A stretch of 64,000 nt of DNA from Rhizobiaceae bacterium (GTDB taxonomy: Bacteria > Pseudomonadota > Alphaproteobacteria > Rhizobiales > Rhizobiaceae), in contig CAJPFN010000011.1 in NCBI GenBank assembly GCA_905339215.1, forward strand, positions 1 through 64,000, written 5' to 3'. The position numbers and the translations under genes were made by a program. The stretch's first letter is position 1, and every line of letters begins with the position of its first letter. Shown piece after piece: positions 26,463 to 36,111 of this stretch. The notes under the pieces were generated by a model. It ran no database searches, was not told the origin of the DNA, and saw only the letters and a list, made by a program, of their open reading frames with translations.

Positions 26463-28349
26463 ATGGCGGGTCCCGGCGACAACACGCGCAACAAGGGCAA
26501 GGGCAGCGCTGACGGCGACGTCTTCAAGCGTGCCGTCACCGTATGCATGCGCGCCATCTCGGGCGACAACGAGATGGAGGTGGCCTTCGCCAAGGACCGG
26601 CCGGCGCTCGCCGGCAACCGGGCGCGCCTGCCGGAACTGCCGAAGAAGCCGTCGCGGAACGATATCGCGGTGACCCGAGGGCTCGGCGATTCCATGGCGC
26701 TGAAGCGCGCTTGCCACGATCTCAAGATCCACACCAAGCTGGCGCCGGAAGGCAAGCAGGCCCGGGCCGTCTTCGACGCCGTGGAGCAGGCACGCGTCGA
26801 GGCGATCGGCTCGCGCGCCATGCTGGGCGTCGCCGACAACATCGGTTCGATGCTGGAGGACAAGTATTCCAAGGCCAACCTCGCCGCCGTCACCGAGCGT
26901 GCCGACGCCCCGATCGAAGAGGCGATCGCGATGATCGTGCGCGAGAAGCTCACCGGCCGCTCCGTGCCCAGGAGCGGCGAACGGATGGTCGACCTCTGGC
27001 GCGAGTGGATCGAGGAAAAGGCCGGCGCCGACATGGATGAACTGGTCGGCAAGCTCGACGACCAGCAGGCCTTCGCCCGTGTCGTCCGCGACATGCTCGT
27101 CTCCATGGAGATGGCCGAGGAACTTGGCGACGACCAGCAGAACGAGGAGTCCGAGGAGCAGTCGGACGACCAGCCGCAGGGCGAGGAGCAGAGCGAGGAC
27201 GGCGGCGAGGACGATTCCGGCTCCGAGGATTCCCGCTCCGAGGAGAGCGAATCCTCCACGGAAGACCAGCAGGCCGGCGAGACCGAAGCCTCGGACGCCG
27301 ACGCCGACGAGATTTCCGAGGACGAGGACACCGACGCCGAGACGCCGGGCGAGGCGAAGCGTCCCGAGCACCCGTTCACGCAGCTGCCCAAGGAGATCGA
27401 CTACAAGGTCTTCACCACCGCCTTCGACGAGACCGTCGGCGCCGAGGAACTGTGCGACGAGGAGGAACTCGACCGGCTGCGCGCTTTCCTCGACAAGCAA
27501 CTCGCCAATCTGCAGGGCGTCGTCGGGCGGCTGGCCAACCGGCTGCAGCGCCGCCTGATGGCACAGCAGAACCGCTCCTGGGATTTCGACCTCGAGGAAG
27601 GCTATCTCGATCCGGCCCGCCTGGTGCGCGTCGTCATCGACCCGATGCAGCCGCTGTCGTTCAAGCAGGAGCGCGACACCAAGTTCCGCGACACGGTGGT
27701 GACGCTGGTACTCGACAATTCGGGCTCGATGCGCGGCCGGCCGATCACGGTCGCCGCGACCTGCGCCGACATCCTGGCGCGCACGCTGGAACGCTGCGGC
27801 GTCTCGGTGGAGATCCTCGGCTTCACCACGCGCGCCTGGAAAGGCGGCCAGGCCCGCGAGAAGTGGCTGAAGGAGGGCAAGCCGGCCAGCCCCGGCCGGC
27901 TCAACGATCTCCGCCACATCATCTACAAATCAGCCGACACGCCGCTGCGCCGGGCGCGGCGCAACCTCGGCCTGATGATGCGCGAGGGCCTGCTCAAGGA
28001 AAACATCGACGGCGAGGCGCTGCTTTGGGCGCACAACCGGCTGATCGCCCGGCCGGAACAGCGAAAGATCCTGATGATGATCTCGGACGGCGCGCCGGTC
28101 GACGATTCGACGCTGTCGGTCAACCCTGGCAACTACCTCGAGCGGCACTTGCGCGCCGTCATCGAGCTGATCGAGACGCGCTCGCCGGTCGAGTTGCTGG
28201 CCATCGGCATCGGCCATGACGTCACCCGCTATTATCGCCGCGCCGTTACCATCGTCGACGCCGAGGAGCTCGCGGGCGCCATGACCGAACAACTGGCGGC
28301 GCTGTTCGCCGAGGAGACCCGGCGCGGCGGCATGAGGCGCGCCGGATGA
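26463..28349 (+). CDS. cobT: Aerobic cobaltochelatase subunit CobT
   Basis: 628 residues, normal for CobT. An N-terminal helical region is followed by a long Glu/Asp/Ser/Gln-rich linker (about residues 215-300). A C-terminal von Willebrand A domain has the MIDAS motif DNSGSMRG near residue 418 and [10 protein letters not shown] near 543. It forms the chaperone ring with CobS that drives CobN. The stop overlaps the next start as ATGA. Confidence 0.97.
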   Translation: MAGPGDNTRNKGKGSADGDVFKRAVTVCMRAISGDNEMEVAFAKDRPALAGNRARLPELPKKPSRNDIAVTRGLGDSMALKRACHDLKIHTKLAPEGKQARAVFDAVEQARVEAIGSRAMLGVADNIGSMLEDKYSKANLAAVTERADAPIEEAIAMIVREKLTGRSVPRSGERMVDLWREWIEEKAGADMDELVGKLDDQQAFARVVRDMLVSMEMAEELGDDQQNEESEEQSDDQPQGEEQSEDGGEDDSGSEDSRSEESESSTEDQQAGETEASDADADEISEDEDTDAETPGEAKRPEHPFTQLPKEIDYKVFTTAFDETVGAEELCDEEELDRLRAFLDKQLANLQGVVGRLANRLQRRLMAQQNRSWDFDLEEGYLDPARLVRVVIDPMQPLSFKQERDTKFRDTVVTLVLDNSGSMRGRPITVAATCADILARTLERCGVSVEILGFTTRAWKGGQAREKWLKEGKPASPGRLNDLRHIIYKSADTPLRRARRNLGLMMREGLLKENIDGEALLWAHNRLIARPEQRKILMMISDGAPVDDSTLSVNPGNYLERHLRAVIELIETRSPVELLAIGIGHDVTRYYRRAVTIVDAEELAGAMTEQLAALFAEETRRGGMRRAG

Positions 28350-29365
28350 GCTGTTTCCGGGGTCGCGTCGGCGAAATGCTCGCAGTGGCCGTCGTGGCGC
28401 TGGCCGGCCTGCTCGCGCCCGCCGCGGCGGACGCGCCGGTCGCGGCGGTAGAAGTTTCGGCACGGCCGATCGCCCAGTTCCGCATCGGTAGCGCGGAAAG
28501 GAATTTCGGACCGTTCGAGTTCGTCGGCGGGCTGGAGATGACGTCACCGGCGGGCGACTTCGGCGCGCTGTCGTCGTTCCGTTTCATCGAGCCGGGTGCG
28601 GCGTTCATCGGCGTCGCCGACACCGGGTTCTGGTTCTTCGGGTCGGTCGAACGCGACGCCGAGGGCCGTCCGTCGGGCCTTTCCGGTTTCCGCATGCAGC
28701 AGATGGTCGACAAGAGCGGCAACGCGATCGACCGCAAGTGGGAAGTGGACGCCGAAGGGCTCGACGTCAGGGACGGCATCGCCACCGTCGGCTTCGAGCG
28801 CAACCATCGCATCGCCCAGTACCGCATCGAGCCTGAAGGCATGGGTCCGGCGTTCAAGGAGGTACCGTTCCTGGTACCGGCCCGCGAACTGCGCCAGAAC
28901 AAGGGCTTCGAGACGGTGACCCGGGCGCACCCCTATGGCCAGCACGAGGGCGGCCTGGTGATCGTCTCCGAACGCTCCATCGACAAAAAGGGCAACGTCT
29001 TCGCCGCCATCATCGAAGGGCCGAACAAGGGCGTGTTCACCGTCAGGCGCGAGGGCGACGTCGACATCACCGACGGCGCCTTCCTGCCGGACGGGGATCT
29101 GCTGCTGCTCGAGCGGCGCTTCACCATGGCCGACGGCGTCGCAATGCGCCTGCGGCGCATCTACGGCGAATCGATCTCGAAGGGCGAAGTCGCCGACGGC
29201 CCCGTGCTGATGAGCGCCGACATGGGCTACCAGATCGACAACATGGAGGCGATGGACGTCTGGCAGCGCGCCGATGGCGCGCTGATGGTGTCGCTGATGT
29301 CGGACGACAACCACTCGATGCTGCAGCGCAATCTCTATCTGGAGTTCCGCCTGCACGAGGACTGA
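28346..29365 (+). CDS. Exported esterase-like phytase-family protein (PF13449 type)
   Basis: 339 residues with an N-terminal signal (hydrophobic residues 11-28, likely cleavage near ADA). The rest is a beta-propeller-like sequence with [28 protein letters not shown] and [12 protein letters not shown], matching the esterase-like activity of phytase family. It is coupled to cobT by a four-base overlap, but a role in cobalamin metabolism is not implied. Located in periplasm or outside; substrate unknown. Confidence 0.8.
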   Translation: MSCFRGRVGEMLAVAVVALAGLLAPAAADAPVAAVEVSARPIAQFRIGSAERNFGPFEFVGGLEMTSPAGDFGALSSFRFIEPGAAFIGVADTGFWFFGSVERDAEGRPSGLSGFRMQQMVDKSGNAIDRKWEVDAEGLDVRDGIATVGFERNHRIAQYRIEPEGMGPAFKEVPFLVPARELRQNKGFETVTRAHPYGQHEGGLVIVSERSIDKKGNVFAAIIEGPNKGVFTVRREGDVDITDGAFLPDGDLLLLERRFTMADGVAMRLRRIYGESISKGEVADGPVLMSADMGYQIDNMEAMDVWQRADGALMVSLMSDDNHSMLQRNLYLEFRLHED

Positions 29366-29408
29366 GCGGCGGCGCGGCGTTGCCGGCAAACGCGCCGGAG
29401 CGCTTCGA

Positions 29409-30095
29409 TCAGCGCCCCTTCGGCGGACCGTTCGCCGCCAGCCAGACCACGTGGCGCGCGCCGCGACCGCGGCCTGCCCTGGCTTTAACCTCCTCCACGG
29501 CGAAGCCGCTGTCGCGCAGCCGGCGCGAGAAACGTGGGTCGGGTCCCTGCGACCACACCGCCAGAACGCCGCCGGGCTTCAGCGCCCGGCGCGCGGCGGC
29601 GAGGCCGCCGTGGTCGTAGAGGCGGTCGTTGGCGGCGACGGTCAAGCCCTCCGGGCCGTTGTCGACGTCGAGCAGGATCGCGTCATACGCGGCCGAGGCC
29701 GCCATGATGAGCGCCCCGACGTCCGCCTCGCGGATCGCCACACGGGGGTCGTCGAGGCAGCCGGCGAAAACCTCCGCCATCGGCCCGCGCGCCCAGGCGA
29801 CCACCTCGGGAACGAGTTCGGCCACCTCGATCCGGGCGTCCATGCCGAGGGCGGCAAGGGCGGCGCGCAGCGTGAAGCCCATGCCCAGCCCGCCGACCAG
29901 CATGCGCGGGCCTTTCCGGCCGGCGATCCGGGCGACGGCGAGACGCGCCAGCGCCTCCTCCGAGCCGCTGAGGCGGCTGTTCATCAGTTCGTTGGCACCG
30001 AGCATGATGGAGAACTCGGTGCCGCGGCGCTTGAGTCGCAGTTCGCCGCTGCCGTCGGGCAGTCTTGCCGTCCCGAGCAGTTCCCAGGGGATCAC
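29409..30095 (-). CDS. Spermidine synthase-like class I methyltransferase-fold protein
   Basis: 228 residues. The AdoMet-binding glycine motif GGLGMGFTLRAAL, acidic end VAELVPEVV and DAILLDVDNGPEGL follow the spermidine-synthase-like branch. The N-terminal beta domain typical of SpeE is reduced, and the aspartate in the DVDNG segment replaces the usual D(S/T)xD pattern, so real polyamine synthesis is uncertain. It is downstream of the yhhQ-like gene on the same strand, separated by four bases. Confidence 0.8.
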   Translation of the reverse strand: MIPWELLGTARLPDGSGELRLKRRGTEFSIMLGANELMNSRLSGSEEALARLAVARIAGRKGPRMLVGGLGMGFTLRAALAALGMDARIEVAELVPEVVAWARGPMAEVFAGCLDDPRVAIREADVGALIMAASAAYDAILLDVDNGPEGLTVAANDRLYDHGGLAAARRALKPGGVLAVWSQGPDPRFSRRLRDSGFAVEEVKARAGRGRGARHVVWLAANGPPKGR

Positions 30096-30099
30096 GGGA

Positions 30100-30777
30100 T
30101 CAGGCCGTCGCCGGCTGGCTCCACCGCGCGGCGATCAGCCGGTAGGGGATCAGCGCCAGCAGCGCCATCGCCAGCTTGACGCCGAGATCGCCGATCGCCC
30201 ACGAGACCCAGCGCGGCGCCTCGACGCCGAGGAGGCCGAGCAGCGGGGCGTTCTCCAGTGCGAAGCCGTCGTCCGGCCCGACGAAAGCGAAGGCGGCAGC
30301 GAACGCGATCGAGAAGAAGATCGCCGTGTCGATCACCGAACTCGACAGCGAGCTGAGCACCGGCGCTTGCCACCAGCTCTGCCGGCGCAGGCGGTTGAAC
30401 ACCGCGACGTCGAGAAGCTGGCCGGCGAGGAAGGCAGTGCCCGAGGCGGCGGCGATGCGGACCAGCCGGTCGGCAGCGGTCTCGAACTCGATCAGGCCGA
30501 AGCGGAAGAGGAGCGGCGGAATGACGATCGAGCACAGAACGGCGACCATGAAACCGACGAAGACGATGAGGCGGGCGACTGCGGGGCCGTAGCGGCGGTT
30601 GGCGAGGTCGGTGACGAGGAAAGCCAAGGGATAGGTGAAAGCACCCCAGGTGAGCAGATCGGCGAGGTTCAGTCGGCCGAGTTCGCCCTGGACGGGGAAC
30701 TGTACGAGCACGTTGGACGCGACCACGACAAGCGCCATGGCCGCCACGAAGGGCAGAAAACGGGCAGAGGATTGCAT
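30100..30777 (-). CDS. yhhQ: Queuosine precursor transporter, YhhQ/VUT family
   Basis: 225 residues with about six membrane helices. Family hallmarks are NLADLLTWGAFTYPLAFLVTDLANRRYG near the N-terminus and the GTAFLAGQLLDVAVFNRLRR segment. YhhQ imports preQ0/preQ1 for queuosine modification of tRNA. A short leader resembling a preQ1-I aptamer directly abuts the start codon, which fits the assignment. It is 88 bp downstream of rpmB on the same strand. Confidence 0.92.
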   Translation of the reverse strand: MQSSARFLPFVAAMALVVVASNVLVQFPVQGELGRLNLADLLTWGAFTYPLAFLVTDLANRRYGPAVARLIVFVGFMVAVLCSIVIPPLLFRFGLIEFETAADRLVRIAAASGTAFLAGQLLDVAVFNRLRRQSWWQAPVLSSLSSSVIDTAIFFSIAFAAAFAFVGPDDGFALENAPLLGLLGVEAPRWVSWAIGDLGVKLAMALLALIPYRLIAARWSQPATA

Positions 30778-30805
30778 TTTTTTATCCTGGGTGATGGAAC
30801 CAGTG
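30775..30805 (-). promoter_or_regulatory. Candidate preQ1-I-like riboswitch overlapping the yhhQ start codon
   Basis: Reading toward yhhQ, the leader has CTGG (30803-30800), loop TTCCATCAC, CCAG (30790-30787), GAT and six A residues immediately followed by ATG. GGTTC, ACCC and the A-rich tail match the preQ1-I pattern, and loop CAT (30796-30794) can pair with the ATG start codon itself in the pseudoknot position. The loop is about three bases shorter than in characterised members, so the call is provisional. The gene identity makes ligand control by preQ1 plausible. Confidence 0.5.
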
Positions 30806-30865
30806 AGCCCCGGTCGGGAAGACCGGCGGGCCCGAGGATGGCGGTCGTCCCCCGCCTCGAAAGGG

Positions 30866-31159
30866 TTAGGCGGCCTGTTCGGCGAGCTTCCTGGCGACCT
30901 GCTTCTTCAAGAGGCGGGCGCGCTGCGACAGTTCATTCTCGTCGGCCTTGGCGAGGAAGGCGTCGAGGCCGCCGCGGTGCTCGACCGAACGCAGCGCGTT
31001 CGCCGAGATGCGCAGGCGCACGTTCTGGTTCAGGGCTTCCGACATCAGCGTGACGCTGACCAGGTTGGGCAGGAAGCGACGCTTGGTTTTGTTGTTGGCG
31101 TGGCTAACGTTGTTGCCGGTCAGGACGGCCTTGCCGGTCAGTTCACAAGCGCGGGACAT
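30866..31159 (-). CDS. rpmB: 50S ribosomal protein L28
   Basis: 97 residues, the long alphaproteobacterial form. [33 protein letters not shown] is the canonical L28 start. It lacks the paired cysteines of zinc-binding variants beyond Cys5. A well-formed promoter lies about 100 bp upstream. yhhQ follows on the same strand and may receive read-through. Confidence 0.97.
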   Translation of the reverse strand: MSRACELTGKAVLTGNNVSHANNKTKRRFLPNLVSVTLMSEALNQNVRLRISANALRSVEHRGGLDAFLAKADENELSQRARLLKKQVARKLAEQAA

Positions 31160-31254
31160 GATCGCGTACCTTCGGTCTTCGGGCCAAATCGTTCGAGGCG
31201 CACCAGAGTACGGCGCGCGCTCTCGTCATGCGGCCTCATGGAAAAAGTTGGCGT

Positions 31255-31283
31255 TCCATAGTTGCATTTGGCCGGGGCGTCAA
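31255..31283 (-). promoter_or_regulatory. Sigma-70 promoter of rpmB
   Basis: On the minus strand TTGACG (31283-31278), a 17-bp spacer and TATGGA (31260-31255) form a strong housekeeping promoter. It implies a 5' leader of roughly 90 bases before the rpmB ATG at 31159. Confidence 0.65.
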
Positions 31284-31407
31284 GCGCAAGGTAGCCCGCC
31301 ACATGTAGGCCGATCACCCACTTCATACTCGTGCCGCATTTGTCGTGTGCAAGAGGACGAGGGACTCGCGCATCGCGAAGACGGTGCAATCGTCATCCGG
31401 AGACGCC

Positions 31408-32214
31408 ATGAACGGCCTTGGCCCGTCCCTCATTCTCGCAGCGCTCGTCATCACGGTCACCCCGCCGAAGGACGCTCCGGGCGGCCGCGTCGACGACGAA
31501 GCCGCTGCCTTCTACGGCGAGTACGTCGTCTCCTTCTACGGACTGCCGGTGGCGAGTTCCACGTTCCGCAGCAGCTTCAAGGACGACCGCTTCGCCATGA
31601 AGGGCACGCTGTCGAGCGCGGGACTGGCGCGCATCTTCGACAGCACGACGGCGTCGGTGGCGGTCAATGGCCGTTTCTCCGGCCAGAACCCGCGCCCGGA
31701 GGGCTATTCGGTGTCCTACTCGACCGGCGGCAAGGACAAGCGCACGTCCCTTTCCTTCTCCGGCGGCCGCGTCGCCGGGGTCGTCAACGAACCGCCGCTG
31801 AAGAAGCGCGGCAAGGACTGGGTTCCCCTGGCGCGCAAGCACCTTACGTCCGTCACCGATCCGGTCTCGGCCGTCCTCGTCCGCGCCAAGGGCCTCGACG
31901 ATGTCTGCGGGCGCACGGTCAGCGTCTTCGACGGCGAGTTGCGCGCCGATCTCAAGCTCGGCGCCGGGCGCCGTGGCGATATGGACACGGATGCATACAG
32001 GGGCGAGACGGTGACCTGCGACGCCCGCTTCGTGCCGGTCGCCGGCTACCGCCCGGGCAACAAATCCATCGCCTGGCTGCGCGACCACGGCGAGATCAGC
32101 GTGACGTTTGCGCCGCTCGGCAAAACCGGCATATATGCGCCCATCCACGCCACCGTCGGCACGCAGATCGGCACGATCACCCTCACCGCGCGGCGGCTGG
32201 AAGCACGGGAATAG
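31408..32214 (+). CDS. Exported DUF3108 domain protein
   Basis: 268 residues from ATG 31408, preceded by CGGAGA. An upstream extension lacks a ribosome site. A short hydrophobic N-terminus (GPSLILAALVITVTPP) suggests export, though it is a weak signal. The body (AAFYGEYVVSFYGLPVASSTFRSSF, later VSVFDGELRADLKL) matches the DUF3108 beta-rich envelope proteins. It is divergent from rpmB. Function unknown; proteins of this type are thought to act in the periplasm. Confidence 0.78.
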   Translation: MNGLGPSLILAALVITVTPPKDAPGGRVDDEAAAFYGEYVVSFYGLPVASSTFRSSFKDDRFAMKGTLSSAGLARIFDSTTASVAVNGRFSGQNPRPEGYSVSYSTGGKDKRTSLSFSGGRVAGVVNEPPLKKRGKDWVPLARKHLTSVTDPVSAVLVRAKGLDDVCGRTVSVFDGELRADLKLGAGRRGDMDTDAYRGETVTCDARFVPVAGYRPGNKSIAWLRDHGEISVTFAPLGKTGIYAPIHATVGTQIGTITLTARRLEARE

Positions 32215-32251
32215 GGGCGGCCAGTTAAAAGCGCCCCGCGAGGGGACGACG

Positions 32252-33157
32252 ATGGGACGCGCAACGCTGATCGGCTTTTCCGCCGTCGCCATGTGGGCGC
32301 TGCTGGCGTTGTTCACGGACGCGTCGGGCAAGGTGCCCCCGTTCCTGCTCTCGGCGATCACGTTCGCCATCGGCACGCTCGTCGGCCTCGCGCTGCGCGT
32401 CGTCGCCCCGCCGCGGGAGAGCGTGAAGATCCCGCTCCAGGTCTGGGCGGTCGGCATCGCCGGCCTGTTCGGCTACCATTTCTTCTATTTCACCGCACTC
32501 CGCCACGCTCCGGCCGTCGAGGCGAGCCTGATCGCCTATCTGTGGCCGCTGCTGATCGTGCTCGGCTCGGCGCTGATGCCCGGCGAGCGACTGCAGTGGC
32601 ATCATGTCGCCGGGGCGGCGCTCGGACTTGCCGGCACCGCGCTGATCGTCACCAAGGGCGGCGGCATTGCCTTCGACGGCCAGTACGCCTTCGGCTACCT
32701 GATGGCCGGCGTGTGCGCCTTCGTCTGGTCCGCCTATTCGCTTCTGTCGCGACGCTTCCCGGCCGTGCCGACCAGCGTCGTCACCTGGTTCTGCGCGGCG
32801 ACGTCGGTGCTGTCGCTCCTCTGCCACGTTGCACTTGAGGAGACGGTACTGCCGGCGACGACAGGCGAATGGGTGGCGGTCGCCGGGCTCGGCCTGATGC
32901 CGGTGGGCGCCGCTTTCTATGCCTGGGACGTCGGCGTGAAGAAGGGCAACATCCAAGTGCTCGGCGCGGCGAGCTACACGGCGCCGCTGCTCTCGACGCT
33001 GGCGCTGATCGTCACCGGCTACGCCGAGCCGACGCCGACCATCCTCGCCGCCTGCCTGTTGATCACGTCCGGTGCGGTGCTCGCGGCGAAATCCATGCTG
33101 TTCCGGCGCCGGGCGGCCGAGTCGTCCCGCGCCCAGAGCAAAGGGGCTTCCGCATGA
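32252..33157 (+). CDS. EamA/DMT-family transporter
   Basis: 301 residues from ATG 32252 with GAGGGG upstream. About ten membrane helices are arranged as two EamA repeats (first ending near PGERLQWHHVAGAALGLAGT, second beginning AFGYLMAGVCAFVWSAYSLL). Such proteins export amino acids, metabolites or drugs, or act as permeases; the substrate is not predictable. The stop overlaps the next start as ATGA at 33154-33157. Confidence 0.9.
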   Translation: MGRATLIGFSAVAMWALLALFTDASGKVPPFLLSAITFAIGTLVGLALRVVAPPRESVKIPLQVWAVGIAGLFGYHFFYFTALRHAPAVEASLIAYLWPLLIVLGSALMPGERLQWHHVAGAALGLAGTALIVTKGGGIAFDGQYAFGYLMAGVCAFVWSAYSLLSRRFPAVPTSVVTWFCAATSVLSLLCHVALEETVLPATTGEWVAVAGLGLMPVGAAFYAWDVGVKKGNIQVLGAASYTAPLLSTLALIVTGYAEPTPTILAACLLITSGAVLAAKSMLFRRRAAESSRAQSKGASA

Positions 33158-33825
33158 TGCCGTTCCCGGGTGGCATCGAAGAGACCGCGAACGCGACGCT
33201 GCTGTTCTCGTTCGCTGCCGGCGTGCTCTATCTCTTCATCGTCGAGGCGCGTGTCTCGCTGGCGCGAACGGCAATCAAGACCGCGTCGATCCTACTGCTG
33301 GCCATTCTGTCGGCCGTGCGCGGCGGTCCGTTCCTGCTTACCGCCGGCCTGCTGCTGTCCTCTCTCGGCGACGCCTTCCTGTCACGCAACGGCGAGCGCG
33401 CCTTCATGGGCGGGCTGGCGAGCTTCCTCGTTGCCCATCTCTGCTACATCGCGCTGTTTTCGCTGGCCGGCGGCGGCTACGGCCTGCTCCTCGTCGACCT
33501 ATGGCGAACGGTCGTCGCCGTGCTCATGGCAGGCTTCATGCTGGCCATGATGATCGTGCTGCTGCCGCGCGTCGGGCCGTCGCTGCGCGGGCCGGTGCTC
33601 GCTTACGGCGTGGCGATCCTGATGATGGGGCTGTCGGCGCTGACGCTGGACAATTACTGGATCCTGGCCGGCGCCATCCTGTTCATGGCCTCGGACGCGA
33701 TCCTCGCCGCCGAGCGGTTCCTCACCTCCGGCGTCTCGCCGAACCGGCTGGCCATGCGCATCGCGGTGTGGATGGCCTACTACGCAGCGCAGCTCACCAT
33801 CACGCTCGGCGTGGTGCTGGCGTAG
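33154..33825 (+). CDS. YhhN-family membrane protein (lysoplasmalogenase-like)
   Basis: 223 residues, about seven or eight membrane helices. SSLGDAFLS and MASDAILAAERF carry the two conserved aspartates of the YhhN/TMEM86 family, whose animal member hydrolyses lysoplasmalogens. Bacterial function is less certain. It is coupled to the EamA gene and converges with tyrC. Confidence 0.85.
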   Translation: MMPFPGGIEETANATLLFSFAAGVLYLFIVEARVSLARTAIKTASILLLAILSAVRGGPFLLTAGLLLSSLGDAFLSRNGERAFMGGLASFLVAHLCYIALFSLAGGGYGLLLVDLWRTVVAVLMAGFMLAMMIVLLPRVGPSLRGPVLAYGVAILMMGLSALTLDNYWILAGAILFMASDAILAAERFLTSGVSPNRLAMRIAVWMAYYAAQLTITLGVVLA

Positions 33826-33831
33826 GTTCGC

Positions 33832-34794
33832 TCAGTTCGATGCCGGTGCGGCTTCGGCGGCCTTGTCCTTCGGTTGCGCAACGGCCTGGCGGCCGAAGTC
33901 GACCGCGTCGGTGTCCTGTCCGGCCTCGACAATCGAGCGGCGGATGGTGCGGGTACGCGTGAACAGGTCGAACAATTTCTCCCCGTCGCCCCAGCGGATT
34001 GCGCGCTGCAGCGAGGCGAGATCCTCGGAGAAGCGCGCCAGCATTTCCAGGATTGCGTCCTTGTTGTGCAGGCAGACGTCGCGCCACATGGTGGGGTCGG
34101 AGGCGGCGAGGCGGGTGAAGTCGCGGAAGCCCGAGGCCGAGTACTTGATCACTTCGGACTTCGTCACCGTCTCCAGGTCGTCGGCGGTGCCGACGATGTT
34201 GTAGGCGATGATGTGCGGCAGGTGCGAGACGATGGCGAGCGTCATGTCGTGGTGCGCGGCGTCCATCGTGTCGATGTTGGAGCCGCAGCGGCGCCAGAAC
34301 TCGGACAGCTTCTCCAGCGCGGCCGGGTCGGTGCCGGGCAGCGGCGTGAAGATGCACCAGCGGTTCCTGAACAGCTCGGCGAAGCCGGCGTCGGGGCCGG
34401 ACTTCTCCGTGCCCGCCAGCGGGTGGCCGGGGATGAAATGCACGCCGGCGGGGATATGCGGCTGCATCTGTGCGATCACCGAGGCCTTGGTCGAGCCGAC
34501 GTCGGTGACGATGGCGCCCTTCTTCAGCGCCGGCGCGATCGCCTTCGCCACCTCCTCCGACGAGCCGACGGGGACCGAGACGACGACCAGGTCGGCGTCG
34601 CGGACGGCGTCGGCCATGTCGGTCGTGTAACTGTCGCCGAGGCCAAGTTCCTCCGCGCGCGCCAGCGTCGCGGGGCTGCGCGTGGCGATGGTCACGCTGC
34701 CGGCGAGGTTTTCGCGGCGGATGACGCGGGCGAGCGACGAGCCGATCAGCCCGATGCCGATCAGGGCGATCTTGTCGAACAGGGCTTTTGACAT
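33832..34794 (-). CDS. tyrC: Prephenate/arogenate dehydrogenase
   Basis: 320 residues. NAD(P)-binding IGIGLIGSSLARVIRR at the N-terminus, GSTKAS and HFIPGHPLAGTEKSG with the catalytic His region identify the TyrA/TyrC family. There is no fused chorismate mutase or ACT domain. It makes hydroxyphenylpyruvate or tyrosine from prephenate/arogenate. It follows hisC by two bases on the same strand, a coupling of aminotransferase and dehydrogenase that supports tyrosine synthesis. Confidence 0.93.
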   Translation of the reverse strand: MSKALFDKIALIGIGLIGSSLARVIRRENLAGSVTIATRSPATLARAEELGLGDSYTTDMADAVRDADLVVVSVPVGSSEEVAKAIAPALKKGAIVTDVGSTKASVIAQMQPHIPAGVHFIPGHPLAGTEKSGPDAGFAELFRNRWCIFTPLPGTDPAALEKLSEFWRRCGSNIDTMDAAHHDMTLAIVSHLPHIIAYNIVGTADDLETVTKSEVIKYSASGFRDFTRLAASDPTMWRDVCLHNKDAILEMLARFSEDLASLQRAIRWGDGEKLFDLFTRTRTIRRSIVEAGQDTDAVDFGRQAVAQPKDKAAEAAPASN

Positions 34795-34796
34795 GG

Positions 34797-35903
34797 TCAG
34801 GCCTTCAGGAATTCCGCGAGGGCCGAGACGACGCCGCGATTGGCGTCCTCGCTGCCGATCGTCATGCGCAGCGCGTTGGGGAAGCCGTAGGCGGTGACCC
34901 GGCGCAGGATAAAGCCGCGGGCGGCAAGGTACTCGTCGGCCTGCGCCGCCGAGTGCTTCGCCTCGTCATCGGGGAAGTGGATCAGGATGAAGTTGCCGAC
35001 GCTCGGCGTCACCCGCAGGCCGAGGCTGCCGAGCTCGGCGGAGACCCAGCCGAGCCACTGGCCGTTGTGGGCGACGGAACGCTCGACATGGCTGCGGTCG
35101 CGCATCGCCGCCACGCCCGCCTCGATGGCGATGGCGTTGACGTTGAACGGGTCGCGCACGCGTTCCAGCGCGTCGACGATCGCCGCCGGCGCGAAGATCC
35201 AGCCGATGCGCGCGCCGCCGAGGCCGTGGACCTTGGAGAAGGTCCGCGTCATGACGACGTTCTTCGCGCCCGAGACGAGCTCGACGCCGGCCTCGTAGTC
35301 GTTGCGGCGGACGAATTCGGCATAGGCCGCATCGATCACCAGCAGCACGTCGCCGGGCAACGCGGCGTGGAGGCGGCGCACCTCGTCGATCGGCAGGTAG
35401 GTGCCGGTCGGGTTGTTCGGGTTGGCGAGGAAGACGATCTTCGTGCGCGGCGTCACCGCGGCGAGGATGGCGTCGACATTGGCGGTTTCGGCGGATTCCT
35501 TCGCCACCACCGGCATGGCGCCGACGCCCTGGATGTAGATCTTGTAGGCGAGGAAGCCGTGCTCGGTGTAGATGCCCTCGTCGCCCGGTCCGACATAGAT
35601 GCGGGTGAGGAGGGCGAGCGCCTCGTCGGAGCCGTTGAAGCACATGATGTTGGCGACGTTCAGCCCGTGCGTCTCGGCGATCGCCTGGCGCAGCCGCATC
35701 GCCGCGCCATCGGGATAGAACTCCATGCGCTCGGCGGCGGCCTTGGCCGCCTCGATCGCGGCCGGCGAGGCGCCGAGCGGGTTCTCGTTCGACGACAGTT
35801 TGTAGACCCTGGCCACGCCGGCGGGCGCAGCGCTCTTGCCCGGAACGTAGGCGTCGATGTCCATCACGCCGGGTCTCGGCTGGGGCGTCGCGGCTCTGGT
35901 CAT
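34797..35903 (-). CDS. hisC: Histidinol-phosphate / aromatic aminotransferase
   Basis: 368 residues of the class I/II PLP aminotransferase fold. [13 protein letters not shown] is the HisC N-terminal signature, [12 protein letters not shown] and DAAYAEFV bind the cofactor, and the Schiff-base lysine is in [16 protein letters not shown]. The link with tyrC suggests that it also acts on prephenate or hydroxyphenylpyruvate, as shown for some HisC homologues. It is divergent from metA. Confidence 0.92.
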   Translation of the reverse strand: MTRAATPQPRPGVMDIDAYVPGKSAAPAGVARVYKLSSNENPLGASPAAIEAAKAAAERMEFYPDGAAMRLRQAIAETHGLNVANIMCFNGSDEALALLTRIYVGPGDEGIYTEHGFLAYKIYIQGVGAMPVVAKESAETANVDAILAAVTPRTKIVFLANPNNPTGTYLPIDEVRRLHAALPGDVLLVIDAAYAEFVRRNDYEAGVELVSGAKNVVMTRTFSKVHGLGGARIGWIFAPAAIVDALERVRDPFNVNAIAIEAGVAAMRDRSHVERSVAHNGQWLGWVSAELGSLGLRVTPSVGNFILIHFPDDEAKHSAAQADEYLAARGFILRRVTAYGFPNALRMTIGSEDANRGVVSALAEFLKA

Positions 35904-35950
35904 GGAAGGTCCGTCAGTTTGGCCGCCACGCCTCTATCAAGCTTTCGCCG

Positions 35951-35979
35951 TTGACGCAAAGGGCGGCGGGGCCTAAATA
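35951..35979 (+). promoter_or_regulatory. Promoter of metA
   Basis: TTGACG (35951-35956), 17 bp, then TAAATA (35974-35979): close to consensus. Transcription should begin about 35986, right at the 5' edge of the SAM-II aptamer. Confidence 0.75.
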
Positions 35980-35987
35980 CCGCGGGT

Positions 35988-36044
35988 CCCGTGGTGATTT
36001 GGCCGGTCGGCTTGCAGCCACGTTAAACAAGTTGCTAAAGGGCC
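35988..36044 (+). ncRNA. SAM-II riboswitch (metA motif)
   Basis: Stem CGTGG (35990-35994) / CCACG (36018-36022) encloses TGATTTGGCC and GGCTTGCAG. It is followed by TTAAACAAGTTGCTAAAGGG, the conserved pseudoknot strand. These blocks in this order are diagnostic of SAM-II, the compact S-adenosylmethionine sensor found mostly in alphaproteobacteria upstream of methionine genes. Binding of SAM is expected to lower metA expression, probably at translation, since the pseudoknot lies about 70 bases before the start codon. Confidence 0.93.
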
Positions 36045-36111
36045 GTTCAACGCAAACCCGCTGGACCGGCCGCGACGTCGCCGCCGGTCTTCGTTTTTGG
36101 AGTTTGCGCCA

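Noticed and set aside
26463-28349. Acidic Glu/Asp/Ser-rich middle part of CobT as a possible fused domain or repeat expansion
   Set aside because: This linker is a normal feature of CobT.
30810-30826. CCGGTC / GACCGG hairpin between rpmB and yhhQ as rpmB terminator
   Set aside because: Only 6 bp and no T-run; it may instead be part of the yhhQ leader, so no terminator was called.
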